A stretch of 64,000 bases of DNA from assembly GCF_021764745.1 (NCBI RefSeq), contig NZ_JAETXX010000001.1, forward strand, positions 372,001 through 436,000. The letters run 5' to 3'. Numbering within the stretch: position 1 is the stretch's first letter; each line of letters begins with the position of its first letter. Source of the DNA: Joostella atrarenae (lineage in GTDB: Bacteria; Bacteroidota; Bacteroidia; Flavobacteriales; Flavobacteriaceae). The notes beneath the pieces were generated by a model that did no database searches, was not told the origin of the DNA, and worked only from the letters and a program-made list of their open reading frames with translations. Below are positions 35,823 to 44,295 of the stretch, piece after piece. The position numbers were made by a program, and so were the translations under genes.

Positions 35823-35852
35823 AAAAAAACTCTCACTTCTGTGAGAGTTTTA
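35823..35852 (-). terminator. Terminator after rpmF (minus strand)
   Basis: AAACTCTCAC (35827-35836) / GTGAGAGTTT (35841-35850), loop TTCT, followed on minus by seven T. Perfect stem. Confidence 0.88.
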
Positions 35853-35873
35853 ACTTTTTACTAAAATTTTGCT

Positions 35874-36071
35874 TTACGCTACTTCTTCTACAGTGTTATC
35901 AATAAGAACTTGACCTCTGTAATAAAGTTTACCTTCATGCCAGTGAGCTCTGTGATACACGTGTGCTTCACCCGTTGTAGGGTCTGTAGCGATCTGAGGA
36001 GTAGTAGCTTTGTAATGCGTTCTTCTTTTATCTCTTCTTGTGCTGGACTGTCTTCTTTTAGGATGTGCCAT
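35874..36071 (-). CDS. rpmF: 50S ribosomal protein L32
   Basis: 65 residues. Begins [22 protein letters not shown] as bL32 does; the zinc-cysteine motif of some L32 proteins is absent, as usual for this group, and replaced by a [15 protein letters not shown] segment. 8 nt after the DUF177 gene. Part of the large ribosomal subunit near the peptidyl-transferase exit side. Confidence 0.97.
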   Translation of the reverse strand: MAHPKRRQSSTRRDKRRTHYKATTPQIATDPTTGEAHVYHRAHWHEGKLYYRGQVLIDNTVEEVA

Positions 36072-36079
36072 TTTAAATA

Positions 36080-36616
36080 TTATTTATCCGTTAATAGTTT
36101 TTTCAATTGATCCCATCTTGGATCTGTTTCTCCGTCGTTACTTTCTTTTTCTTCTTTTGGTTGAAACGCTTCCAGTTTCTTTAAAGTCTCTGTTGCCAAT
36201 GTTCCGTCTTCTACTCCCGGATGAATCCTTTTATTAGGAACCGAAAGTACAATCATCTCATAAATGTATTGTGCTACATTTATTTGATGTTCTGAATGTG
36301 GTATAATAAGGATCTCTTCATTATCATCATTATACTCTTCTCCAAACTGAACCAACAGATGCAATTTCCCTTTTACTTCTTGATCGTAAGGCTCATTGGA
36401 TAAATCACAATAAACATTTACAGACCCATTTGCTTTAAAGGTTAATTCCAACATATTACTCTTTTTGTCTAAAGTAAATTTAACAGCTACTGCTGCATCA
36501 TTAAAATCTTCAAACTCAAAAGCATCAAAGAACTTTTTGTCTATTTCAAAGTTGAACTGGTGTTTCCCTTCCTTTAATCCTATAAAAGGAATGTCAAACT
36601 CCTTTAATTTCTTCAT
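36080..36616 (-). CDS. DUF177 (YceD-like) protein, upstream partner of rpmF
   Basis: 178 residues from the ATG at 36616. Family linked to 23S rRNA processing and always near rpmF. Features: [54 protein letters not shown] with the conserved Cys (second Cys lost), and the C-terminal [11 protein letters not shown]. The frame opens 11 codons earlier, but the family starts at [11 protein letters not shown]. Promoter at 36664-36671. Cytosolic. Confidence 0.88.
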   Translation of the reverse strand: MKKLKEFDIPFIGLKEGKHQFNFEIDKKFFDAFEFEDFNDAAVAVKFTLDKKSNMLELTFKANGSVNVYCDLSNEPYDQEVKGKLHLLVQFGEEYNDDNEEILIIPHSEHQINVAQYIYEMIVLSVPNKRIHPGVEDGTLATETLKKLEAFQPKEEKESNDGETDPRWDQLKKLLTDK

Positions 36617-36663
36617 TTTGAACATCAGTTTTAAAAGCCTATACCTCAAGTATAAGGCGGGTG

Positions 36664-36671
36664 CAAAGATA
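36664..36671 (-). promoter_or_regulatory. -7 promoter element of DUF177-rpmF
   Basis: Minus strand TATCTTTG, exact TAnnTTTG, 48 nt upstream of the ATG at 36616. Confidence 0.5.
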
Positions 36672-36909
36672 TAAATTTTTATTTATGATAATAATGTTAT
36701 TAACTTTTTTTTGTTTATAACTATTATTTCTCTCAACGCTATAGCTCATTCACTTTTAGAACACTAGAAAACACTAGCGTTTAGAGATGATTGGCTGATA
36801 TAAATGTCATCTTAAAATAGGACTGTAATTTACATACATCCTTTTTAATAATTGGTTTTCTTACAATTATTTATCAAAATAATTGGTTTAAAAATCCCTT
36901 TAAAAGCAA

Positions 36910-37968
36910 CTAGTTCCTGTCTGGAGTTTTTCTACTTAACTTTTTTAATGGATTTGCTGTTAACTCCTTATATTCTTCTCTATTTTTAAAGATAGTTATT
37001 GCCGTGAACACAGCCTCTTCAAACGATTTATGATTTGCTTCTCCCTTTCCTGCTATTTCAAAAGCAGTTCCATGATCTGGTGATGTTCTCACTTTAGAAA
37101 GTCCCGCAGTGTAATTAACTCCTTTACCAAAAGAAAGTGTTTTAAAAGGAATAAGGCCTTGGTCGTGATAAGAAGCTAAAATAGCATCAAAATTAAAGTG
37201 CTGACCTGAACCAAAAAAGCTATCGGCAGCATATGGCCCATAAACCAATTTTCCTGTATCGTTAATTTTGGTAATAGCTGGACGTAAAACCTCATCATCT
37301 TCTTTTCCTATTACTCCGTTATCTCCCGTATGTGGATTTATCCCTAAAACAGCAATTTTCGGTTTACGCACTTTAAAATCTTGCACTAAAGAGTTGTAAA
37401 TCTTACTGACTTTTGTTTCTACTAACTTAGCTGTGATTTTTTTACTGACGTCTTTTACTGGAACGTGGTCTGTTAACAAGCCTACTTTTAGAGTATCCGT
37501 TACCATAAACATTAACGCTTCTCCTTCTAGTTCTTTAGCTAAATAATCTGTATGCCCTGGGAAATTAAATTCTTCCGATTGTATGTTGTGTTTATTAATA
37601 GGCGCTGTAACCAATACATCTATTTCATCATTTTTTAAAGCTTCGACAGCTGCTTTTAATGATAAAAACGCATATTTCCCACCTTCTTCTGTTTCTTTAC
37701 CTGGCTCTATATTTGGGGTTTCCTTCCAAACATTAACAACATTTATTTTCCCTTCCACTGCTTTATTAACAGCATCTATCCCATTATAAGCCAGCTCCAT
37801 TTTAAGCATTTTACGCTGGTAGTTTATAACCTTTGTAGAACCAAAAATTACAGGCGTACAAAATTCTAACATTCTACTGTCTTCAAAAGTTTTAAGAATT
37901 ACTTCGCAACCTATACCATTTAAATCTCCAATGGAAATTCCTACTCTTATGCTGTTATCTGCTTTCAT
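36910..37968 (-). CDS. pdxA: 4-hydroxythreonine-4-phosphate dehydrogenase PdxA
   Basis: 352 residues. NAD-dependent oxidation in de novo pyridoxal phosphate synthesis. Landmarks: ISIGDLNGIGCEVILK, TAPINKHNIQ, FPGHTDYLA, LLTDHVPVKDV, GINPHTGDNGVIG and SYHDQGLIPFK, including the three metal-binding His regions. Divergent from ribE. The 293-bp gap to the DUF177 gene holds its promoter region and nothing else recognised. Confidence 0.95.
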   Translation of the reverse strand: MKADNSIRVGISIGDLNGIGCEVILKTFEDSRMLEFCTPVIFGSTKVINYQRKMLKMELAYNGIDAVNKAVEGKINVVNVWKETPNIEPGKETEEGGKYAFLSLKAAVEALKNDEIDVLVTAPINKHNIQSEEFNFPGHTDYLAKELEGEALMFMVTDTLKVGLLTDHVPVKDVSKKITAKLVETKVSKIYNSLVQDFKVRKPKIAVLGINPHTGDNGVIGKEDDEVLRPAITKINDTGKLVYGPYAADSFFGSGQHFNFDAILASYHDQGLIPFKTLSFGKGVNYTAGLSKVRTSPDHGTAFEIAGKGEANHKSFEEAVFTAITIFKNREEYKELTANPLKKLSRKTPDRN

Positions 37969-38012
37969 TTTGCTTGCTTTGTACTTGTAACAATTAGTTT
38001 ATAAAACACCTA

Positions 38013-38043
38013 TTGCGGATTATCGTTATCTTTAGTAGGTTTG
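38013..38043 (+). promoter_or_regulatory. Complete Bacteroidota promoter of ribE
   Basis: TTG at 38013-38015 and TAGGTTTG (exact TAnnTTTG) at 38036-38043, spacing 20 bp. Leader to the ribE ATG about 50 nt; too short and unstructured for an FMN riboswitch. Confidence 0.6.
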
Positions 38044-38098
38044 TTTAATTGTATTCGACTATAAGGAATACATGCAAATTTAATTAATAAATATACAA

Positions 38099-38689
38099 AT
38101 GTTTACGGGAATTATAGAAGAGTTGGCACGAGTTACAAATATTGTACAAGAAGCAGATAATTTACACCTTACTATAAGGAGTACAATTACAAACGAACTA
38201 AAAATAGACCAAAGTGTAGCTCATAATGGTGTATGTCTTACTGTAATTGCTATTAATGGCGATGAATATACAGTTACTGCTATTAAAGAAACCCTAGACA
38301 AAACTGCTATCGGTAAACTTGCTATTGGCGATGAAATCAATTTGGAGCGTGCCATGAAAATGGGAACACGCCTCGACGGACATATTGTACAAGGCCATGT
38401 TGACCAAACTGGGATTTGTAAAAATATCTCTCAAGAGAATGGTAGCTGGAGATTTACTTTTACCTACGATACTTCTAAAAATAATGTAACCATAGAAAAA
38501 GGCTCCATAACTATAGACGGTACTAGCCTCACAGTTGTAGATTCTAAAACCGATGAATTTAGCGTTGCAATAATTCCTTATACTTTTGAACATACCCGTT
38601 TTAAGAATTATAAAATTGGAGATGAAGTAAACCTTGAGTTTGATGTGATTGGGAAATATGTATCTCGATTAATGGGATTACAGAAATAA
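38099..38689 (+). CDS. ribE: Riboflavin synthase, alpha subunit
   Basis: 196 residues. Dismutates two 6,7-dimethyl-8-ribityllumazine into riboflavin. Two lumazine-binding repeats: MFTGIIEELARV with NGVCLTVIAI, then GHIVQGHVDQTG with GTSLTVVD. C-terminal helix ends YVSRLMGLQK. A second copy of the DNA for this C-terminus lies 736 bp downstream at 39391-39425, beyond a toxin-antitoxin module. Confidence 0.96.
   Translation: MFTGIIEELARVTNIVQEADNLHLTIRSTITNELKIDQSVAHNGVCLTVIAINGDEYTVTAIKETLDKTAIGKLAIGDEINLERAMKMGTRLDGHIVQGHVDQTGICKNISQENGSWRFTFTYDTSKNNVTIEKGSITIDGTSLTVVDSKTDEFSVAIIPYTFEHTRFKNYKIGDEVNLEFDVIGKYVSRLMGLQK
38655..38689 (+). repeat. Direct repeat A: ribE 3' end (left copy)
   Basis: 35 bp ending exactly at the ribE stop codon. 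Identical at 33 of 35 positions to 39391-39425. Start AATATGTATCTC, end GATTACAGAAATAA. Confidence 0.85.
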
Positions 38690-38737
38690 GCGTTTTATAT
38701 TCATTCTTATTAAATATACACACCAATTTAGACTCTA

Positions 38738-39049
38738 TTATTTATTCTTTTTTGGGTGTTGTCTCGTATCAAAAACTCTAACTATATAAATATGAGTGTT
38801 CCCTTCCCTGTAAGTTATCTTACAATGGTGACTTATAAGTTTACGATAATCGAACTTTAGATGCGTAAAAGTTTCATCTACTGCACCTATTTTTAAAGTA
38901 TCTACATTATTATTTTGTAATATCTCCGTGCTTTTACGTAGTTCAGTAGCTATTTCCCTTGCTTTACCACGCCCATATATACCGATATAGAATTTTGTTA
39001 TTTTTTCTAAATCTTTAATGGCCCTTAGAGACCAAACAACAGACTTCAT
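38738..39049 (-). CDS. ParE/RelE-fold toxin
   Basis: 103 residues. VVWSLRAIKDLEKITKFYIGIYGRGKAREIATELRKSTEIL, then DYRKLISHHCKITYREGNTHIYIVRVFDTRQHPKK: the two helices, the Arg/Lys core strands and the terminal RVFDTRQHP of RelE/ParE toxins. Overlaps the antitoxin by 4 nt. It reads toward the ribE 3' end. Confidence 0.85.
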   Translation of the reverse strand: MKSVVWSLRAIKDLEKITKFYIGIYGRGKAREIATELRKSTEILQNNNVDTLKIGAVDETFTHLKFDYRKLISHHCKITYREGNTHIYIVRVFDTRQHPKKNK

Positions 39050-39258
39050 TCTTTAGTCCAGTCTTCAATCATTTTTTGAACATCACCCTGACTATGCACC
39101 CGATTAGATGCAATGTCATCTTCACCTTCTACAATCATCTCATCAAGTTGATTTTGCTCTATATATGATTTTGCTGTTTTATATAAAACGTCCAAGAGAT
39201 TTTTATCTCCTTTTTCTATATATTTTTGGAGCTCTTCTCTTAATTCTAATACTCCCAT
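39046..39258 (-). CDS. Antitoxin of the RelE/ParE-type pair
   Basis: 70 residues from the ATG at 39258 (MGVLELREELQKYIEKGD); the frame opens 16 codons earlier without family support. Helical, acidic C-terminus GDVQKMIEDWTKE of the kind that wraps RelE toxins. No ribbon-helix-helix visible. Four-base overlap with the toxin. The pair is bracketed by repeats of the ribE end, so it looks like a small inserted module. Confidence 0.75.
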   Translation of the reverse strand: MGVLELREELQKYIEKGDKNLLDVLYKTAKSYIEQNQLDEMIVEGEDDIASNRVHSQGDVQKMIEDWTKE

Positions 39259-39390
39259 AACTTTTGTTTTTAGAATGTATAAAGATACAATTTCTCTATC
39301 ACACACTTAAATTACAACATTGATTGTTAGCAGGGATGCTTTTAGATACATTTTATAAGGCATGACAAATATTACTTTACACTATTAATT

Positions 39391-39425
39391 AATATGTATC
39401 TCAATTAATGAGATTACAGAAATAA
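39391..39425 (+). repeat. Direct repeat B: duplicated ribE 3' end (right copy)
   Basis: 33 of 35 bp identical to the ribE end at 38655-38689. The frame is kept: it would still encode YVSQLMRLQK and a stop. Weaker similarity continues about 20 bp past the stop (TTC and ATTAAATA blocks). Upstream of AATATG similarity stops sharply. Confidence 0.85.
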
Positions 39426-39477
39426 TTATTCTTCATTAAATAGAAAAAATCGGTATTTTAGTTTTAAACGACTGACT

Positions 39478-40644
39478 ATGCGCTTATTTCTATTTTTTGT
39501 ATTGATTTCTGAAGTATTATTTGCTCAAAACCAACTCCAGGCTGTAATTTTGGATAGCGCCACGAAGGCTCCTTTAGAATTCGTAGATGTATATAACCAC
39601 TATAATTACACGTCTACCAATGCAGACGGTTCCTTTTTATTTACTTCTGAAGGAGATTCGGTTTTTATAAAACACCTTGGATATAAACCTCTGCGGACGA
39701 CTTTTAATAAACTTTATAATAAAGAAAACATCTTTTTAGTTGAAGAAACTATTGTTTTAGATGCAGTCGTATTGACCAAAAAGAACGATGTTTATAGCAG
39801 GATAGTTAAGAGCATAGAAAGCAATTATCCATTTTTTCCTTATGAAGAGCGTTTTACATTGCGCGCTTTTTTAAAGAAAAACGATTCCGTTTTAAAACTC
39901 CAAGACCTTACAGGTAAGTTGAAACGAAAACAACTCTTTGCTACCAAAGAACATTCTATGCCTAGAAGAAATTACGAGGTAGAGCTTTCTAATATGCGAA
40001 AAGCAGGGATTAAAGAAGAGGATATAGAGTTTATGTTAGGCGATTTTACAAAAATCTTAGATTGGTGTATCCTTCATGCTCCACTGAAAAAAGACAAATA
40101 CGATGTTAAATCGGGGGTTATAAATGACACCGTAAGCGTTGTGGAGTTTACTGTTAAAGACTCTATTGTCAAGGCAACCAACAGCAATAACAGTGGTTAT
40201 TTAAAAATTAATACTAAAAACAATGCTATTTTAGAGAATTATTTGGTTTTAGAAAGAGACTCTGTTGACTACGAAAAATCTGGTCCATATAAATACAGAA
40301 CTAACTTTATGAAAATTAACGCCTTTTTTGAGCAGGCAACCAATAAAAAGTATTTTTTGAAAAACGCCAAAGTGGAAGCAGTTTTAGAGGTTATAAACAT
40401 AGAAACTTCAAAAAAGGACATATATAGTTGTTCGTATATTTTAACTACTCAAGACAATTTCAAAGAATTAAACATCAAAAAGAATGCGTCGGTTAAGAAA
40501 GATATTTTTAAGCTGAAATATCCTTATAATTCTGTTTTCTGGGAGAAACAGAATCAGTTGTTGCTTACCAATGAAATGCTTGATTTCTTGAAAACAGTTA
40601 ATGATGAGAATAATGAATATCGTGCTATTTCTAACTTAAATTAG
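39478..40644 (+). CDS. Secreted CarboxypepD_reg-like domain protein
   Basis: 388 residues. Signal peptide (SEVLFAQ) followed by a carboxypeptidase-regulatory-like beta domain at ~22-100 (LQAVILDSATKAPLEFVDVYN, NADGSFLF, HLGYKPLRT). The remaining ~280 residues are of unknown fold, rich in beta-prone and charged stretches. Likely an envelope protein of Bacteroidota type. The stop codon overlaps the second REP-like element. Function unknown. Confidence 0.78.
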   Translation: MRLFLFFVLISEVLFAQNQLQAVILDSATKAPLEFVDVYNHYNYTSTNADGSFLFTSEGDSVFIKHLGYKPLRTTFNKLYNKENIFLVEETIVLDAVVLTKKNDVYSRIVKSIESNYPFFPYEERFTLRAFLKKNDSVLKLQDLTGKLKRKQLFATKEHSMPRRNYEVELSNMRKAGIKEEDIEFMLGDFTKILDWCILHAPLKKDKYDVKSGVINDTVSVVEFTVKDSIVKATNSNNSGYLKINTKNNAILENYLVLERDSVDYEKSGPYKYRTNFMKINAFFEQATNKKYFLKNAKVEAVLEVINIETSKKDIYSCSYILTTQDNFKELNIKKNASVKKDIFKLKYPYNSVFWEKQNQLLLTNEMLDFLKTVNDENNEYRAISNLN

Positions 40645-40732
40645 CATGAGGGATTGAGCGGTATGTTTGAGCTCTCCAGAAAACAACGTGTCTGGAAGCG
40701 AGTAGCGAAAGCGCGACCCAAAGGGGCATGCC
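40644..40732 (-). repeat. REP-like flavobacterial intergenic repeat, copy 2
   Basis: 89 bp in reverse orientation relative to copy 1 (954-1012). Terminal arms GCATG (40644-40648) / CATGC (40727-40731). Inner hairpin CCAGA (40676-40680) / TCTGG (40691-40695). Shares on minus the blocks CCC..GGG.CG.GCTTT, CGCTAC and CAATCCCT with copy 1. It starts at the last base of the stop codon of the gene at 39478-40644. Confidence 0.6.
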
Positions 40733-40748
40733 ATAAAAACACTTATCG

Positions 40749-42623
40749 TTATTTAGAAATTTTAAATTCTGACCTACGATTTAACTTATAAGATGACTTG
40801 CTACAAGGGCCGTTGCTAAAGCAGTCGTTTGAAAGTTGTGCCTCCCCTTTTCCAACGGCAGTGATTCTACTGGTAGAAATTCCTTGAGAAACAATATAAG
40901 CAGCTGTTGCCTGCGCTCTTCTCTTGGAGAGTTGTAAATTATAACTTTCGTTCCCAATACGGTCTGTAAATGCAGCTATTTCTAGCTTATAATCAGAATG
41001 ATTTTTTAAATACGCTGCTATTTTATCGAGTTCTATTTTAGCTGATTCTTTGATTGTACTCTTGTCGAAATCGAAGTAAATCTCTTTTAACGTTAGTAAT
41101 TCGTCTAAACTTTGCGAAGTTAATGTGTAATTAAATATGTTTTTAGCCGTATCAACATCGGTTTCTGTTGTAGGGATATAACCCTCTTTTTCTATTTGAA
41201 GCGTAACTTCTTTCTCACAAGAAACGTAATCTTTAAATCGGTAAGCTCCCGAAACATCTGTATTTGTAGTTGCCACAGAAATTCCGTTCACCAATAGCGT
41301 AACAGAAACATTTTGCAAAAGTTCTCCTTTCTGATTCGTAATAGTTCCTGCAACTTCTGTAACACAATTTTCAGTGAATTTATAGATATTGCTATTTCCG
41401 TTTTTTGTAGATGCGAAGTAACCAATGTTCCCGTTTTCTACGATAGAGATACTAAAATCGTCTTGAGAAGAATTGATACTCGACCCTAAGTTTGTGATTT
41501 TTCCAATCTCTATATTAGAGTCTATTTCTGCTGAAAATATATCGAAGCCTCCCAAACCTGGGTGTCCATCACTAGAGAAATAAAGGATTCCATTTTTACC
41601 AATAAAAGGGAAACTCTCGCGAGCTTCTGTATTAATTTTATCTCCTAGGTTTATAGGTTCTGTATACGAGCCATCTTCAAGAATGGAAACGGCATATAAA
41701 TCTGACATCCCTTTTGTTCCTGACATATCTGAAGCGAAGAATAATGTTCTACCGTCTGGTGTTATTGCAGGGTTTGCCACAGAATATTGATTGCTATTAA
41801 AAGGTAATTTATTTATGTTCTCCCAATTACCATCTGCATTTATAGCTGCCTGATATAATTGAAGTCTATTTATTTTATCATCTCCTTTTATAAGTTTATT
41901 TTTTTCTGAATTACTTCTTGTAAAATATACCTTTCTATCTTTCTCGATAAAAATAGCCGCCGATTCGTTGAATTTAGAATTAATATTTTTAGAGAACTTA
42001 GTTGCCTTATTTCCACTTTTAGGGTCTGCAATATATAGGTCTGTAAAAGGTTTATAATTCCACCGTTGTATATTTTTAGCTAAAAATCCTGTGTCTCGGG
42101 CAGAAGTAAAAACTATTTTGTTTTTATAAATAGAAGGCGCATAATCTTCATAAGGAGAATTAAAATTTACAGGAGCTACTTTATATTTAACGGCATCTTT
42201 ATAAATGGCATTTAAATATTCAGGATTTTTACTGTATAAAATTCCTCTAATATCTTCTGGATACTTTTTATGCAAGTCTTTTAAAACAATATTAGCCTGC
42301 TCATAATATTCATTTGCTTTTAAAGAAAGGGAATATCTGTAGTAATATACTGACTCAAGAATGCTGTCTGAATTTACTAACTTCTTGTACCATTGCATCG
42401 CCTTTTTGGAATCGCCCATATAATAATAGGTGTCTCCTAATTTTTTATATAATTCTGGCGAAGTATACCCATTGTTTGCAATTCCTTCATAAATCTTTGC
42501 CGCCTTTACATAATCTAGTTGCTCATAAGATTTATTAGCCTTTTTTAAGGCCCTATTTTGCGCAAACAAGCTCGTTGAGAACAGTAAGAATAAAACGGTA
42601 ATATTGGCAAGCAGAAATTTCAT
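40749..42623 (-). CDS. PorE-like OmpA family protein (TPR, PD40, CarboxypepD_reg, OmpA_C)
   Basis: 624 residues. Signal peptide ending SLFAQ; TPR-like repeats at ~25-120; a WD40/PD40 beta-propeller region with FFASDMSGTKGMSDLY and YFSSDGHPGLGGFDIF; a CNA-B/carboxypeptidase-regulatory domain at ~425-500; and a C-terminal OmpA peptidoglycan-binding domain (YFDFDKSTIKESAKIELDKIA, YNLQLSKRRAQATAAYI). This is the architecture of the type IX secretion component PorE and its paralogues. No PorP/SprF gene is adjacent, so which paralogue this is remains open. An 18-bp palindrome overlaps its leader. Confidence 0.88.
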   Translation of the reverse strand: MKFLLANITVLFLLFSTSLFAQNRALKKANKSYEQLDYVKAAKIYEGIANNGYTSPELYKKLGDTYYYMGDSKKAMQWYKKLVNSDSILESVYYYRYSLSLKANEYYEQANIVLKDLHKKYPEDIRGILYSKNPEYLNAIYKDAVKYKVAPVNFNSPYEDYAPSIYKNKIVFTSARDTGFLAKNIQRWNYKPFTDLYIADPKSGNKATKFSKNINSKFNESAAIFIEKDRKVYFTRSNSEKNKLIKGDDKINRLQLYQAAINADGNWENINKLPFNSNQYSVANPAITPDGRTLFFASDMSGTKGMSDLYAVSILEDGSYTEPINLGDKINTEARESFPFIGKNGILYFSSDGHPGLGGFDIFSAEIDSNIEIGKITNLGSSINSSQDDFSISIVENGNIGYFASTKNGNSNIYKFTENCVTEVAGTITNQKGELLQNVSVTLLVNGISVATTNTDVSGAYRFKDYVSCEKEVTLQIEKEGYIPTTETDVDTAKNIFNYTLTSQSLDELLTLKEIYFDFDKSTIKESAKIELDKIAAYLKNHSDYKLEIAAFTDRIGNESYNLQLSKRRAQATAAYIVSQGISTSRITAVGKGEAQLSNDCFSNGPCSKSSYKLNRRSEFKISK

Positions 42624-42629
42624 AGTATT

Positions 42630-42647
42630 TATGAACGTATGTTCATA
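42630..42647 (-). promoter_or_regulatory. 18-bp palindrome just upstream of the OmpA-family gene
   Basis: TATGAAC-gtat-GTTCATA, perfect 7-bp arms, 7 to 24 nt before the ATG at 42623. Could be an operator or an mRNA leader hairpin. Confidence 0.4.
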
Positions 42648-42780
42648 TACGTTTCATCTTCATTAGGTTAAATCCACCCTAAAGATTGAATAAAATCTTT
42701 TTCTTTTTACGTTTTATTAGTCAAAAGACAATTTTTTAAGTTAAAATGTAAAATATGTATTGTTCGGATATGTAAAACAT

Positions 42781-43008
42781 TTAATCTTCCCATCCACAAA
42801 GTGTTCTTTTCTTTTGAATAGCAACATCTAACGTCACTTTTTCTATTGCTGTAGAGCAGTTTGACAAACCTCTACATGTTTTAGTATAATGGTATTTTTT
42901 ACTGTAATTTCCATTACATATAAAAACTGATCTCTCTATTGAAAATACACTAGAAAGGCTCAGAAATATATATAATGAGCAGGTTATTATTATCCAAAAA
43001 GTCTTCAT
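42781..43008 (-). CDS. Small secreted Cys-rich protein
   Basis: 75 residues. Signal peptide (~22 residues), then FICNGNYSKKYHYTKTCRGLSNCSTAIEKVTLDVAIQKKRTLCGWED. The pattern YH-x-x-x-x-CRGL...A...TLCGW resembles the small zinc-binding motif found after nuclease-like and competence-like proteins (YHxxxCRxL...A...C). Four Cys in the mature part could bind zinc or form disulfides. I recall similar unnamed flavobacterial proteins. Function unknown. Confidence 0.65.
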   Translation of the reverse strand: MKTFWIIITCSLYIFLSLSSVFSIERSVFICNGNYSKKYHYTKTCRGLSNCSTAIEKVTLDVAIQKKRTLCGWED

Positions 43009-43035
43009 AAGTCTTAATTATTATTTTATCAGTTT

Positions 43036-43090
43036 AAAAAAGCAAAGGCCATCCAAAAAATGTAATAAAACATGTTTTTAGACAGCCTTT
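43036..43090 (-). terminator. Probable terminator after the 43114 gene (minus strand)
   Basis: AAAGGC (43044-43049) pairs with GCCTTT (43085-43090), with ACATGT-rich inner pairing and, on minus, a T-run at 43036-43041. Imperfect stem. Confidence 0.45.
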
Positions 43091-43113
43091 AAGAAACAGT
43101 ACCGAAACAAGTT

Positions 43114-43479
43114 TTAGTTACCAGTAAATTCAATTACTTGACCTGATGCAAAAACTTCGTATGTTCTTACAAACGGAAAAGCAGTGTGTTTTAACTCTAC
43201 AGTTTGGTTTATAACAGCGCGAGAAGCTCCTTCTGTGTCTGCATTTTCAAACATCTCAGCTTTGGCTTCATTAATCATTCCTTGTTTAGAAAGCCCCCCA
43301 ATTCCTAGAATATAAGTAACTCGAGAGTATCCTTTCGCATTACCAATTACTTTGAAATTGTTTTTTGATAATACCACTTCTGTAGTTGTATTGTTTGTGT
43401 TTGAGGTAAGTCCGTTATGCAAAGCACAACTAGAGCATAAAATGGAGAATAATAGCATTGCTATTCCCGCTTTTTTCAT
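43114..43479 (-). CDS. Small lipoprotein (DUF6567-like)
   Basis: 121 residues, lipobox CSSC at about residue 18. Mature part: TEVVLSKNNFKVIGNAKGYSRVTYILGIGGLSKQGMINEAKAEMFENADTEGASRAVINQTVELK. The LGIGGLSKQ...A.A.M..NA.. segment matches a Bacteroidota lipoprotein family that I believe is DUF6567; the number is from memory. Envelope location; function unknown. Monocistronic. Confidence 0.7.
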   Translation of the reverse strand: MKKAGIAMLLFSILCSSCALHNGLTSNTNNTTTEVVLSKNNFKVIGNAKGYSRVTYILGIGGLSKQGMINEAKAEMFENADTEGASRAVINQTVELKHTAFPFVRTYEVFASGQVIEFTGN

Positions 43480-43526
43480 AATAGTTAGGGTTTTAAATTA
43501 GAGCTGGCGAAGCTAAGTTTTCTAAT

Positions 43527-43557
43527 AAAAAAATCCTTACGGAAAACCGTAAGGACC
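43527..43557 (-). terminator. Terminator after the response regulator (minus strand)
   Basis: TCCTTACGG (43534-43542) / CCGTAAGGA (43547-43555), perfect 9-bp stem with AAAA loop; on minus seven T follow (43527-43533). Confidence 0.85.
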
Positions 43558-43626
43558 ATTTTCTCCTCAAAATATTTAGCCAAAATAATCTAAATATATC
43601 TTTCAATGTTATTAAAAACCAATACC

Positions 43627-44292
43627 TTATATGATTCCCAAATCTTTAGAAATAGCAACCAAATGAGTGGAATTTTTAGCTTTAAACGAAATTCTTAAAC
43701 CACTTATACGTTTTTCAATAGCACTCAGGCTACATGGTTTTATATTTTCATTTATAAATTTCTTTCTAATATCTTCTTGAGAATTCCCTTGAGATAGCGC
43801 TTCTAGTAATAGAATATCATAATCTTCAATCTCTAAATTCTGAGTTTCCTTGATAGCATATTCTAAATCTGAAGAAACAAATCTTTCCTTATTATACACA
43901 CTTTCTATGGCAGTAACCATTTCTTTAGTGCTATTTCTCCCCTTACACACATAGCCATCAATTAAAATAGTATCAAAGAAAGATTTTATTAATTGCGGTC
44001 TGTCTTCCACAGAATATATAATTACGGAAATGTCTGGCTGCTCCAATTTTACTTTTGCTGCCAGCCGCTCTCCAGAATCGATTAAGGATTCTCTATGGTC
44101 TTGCTTAAAAGAAAGGTCCGTAATTAAAAGATCATAAGGTGTATTGTTTAGCAATCCGCTTTTTATCTTTAAAAAAGCATCATCACAATATTTAGCATGA
44201 TCTATTTCAAAATCATAAAACGCTCTCAAAGTATTTACCAACCCTAAGTTAATACTATCAATATCTTCTGCAATAAGTACTTTTTTAAACAT
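43627..44292 (-). CDS. Two-component response regulator, LuxR/NarL-like
   Basis: 221 residues. Receiver domain ~1-125 with acidic pocket E9/D10, phospho-acceptor D59 (YDLLITDLSF), a Ser/Thr-type IIYSVED strand and K117 (GYVCKGRN). C-terminal domain (~150-221) is a divergent helix-turn-helix (LEALSQGNSQEDIRKKFI, then SLSAIEKRISGLRISF). Coded 3 nt after the histidine kinase, its evident partner. Targets unknown. Confidence 0.88.
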   Translation of the reverse strand: MFKKVLIAEDIDSINLGLVNTLRAFYDFEIDHAKYCDDAFLKIKSGLLNNTPYDLLITDLSFKQDHRESLIDSGERLAAKVKLEQPDISVIIYSVEDRPQLIKSFFDTILIDGYVCKGRNSTKEMVTAIESVYNKERFVSSDLEYAIKETQNLEIEDYDILLLEALSQGNSQEDIRKKFINENIKPCSLSAIEKRISGLRISFKAKNSTHLVAISKDLGII

Positions 44293-44295
44293 TGA

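Noticed and set aside
37969-38098. FMN riboswitch ahead of ribE
   Set aside because: The leader after the -7 box is about 50 nt and lacks the conserved RFN helices.
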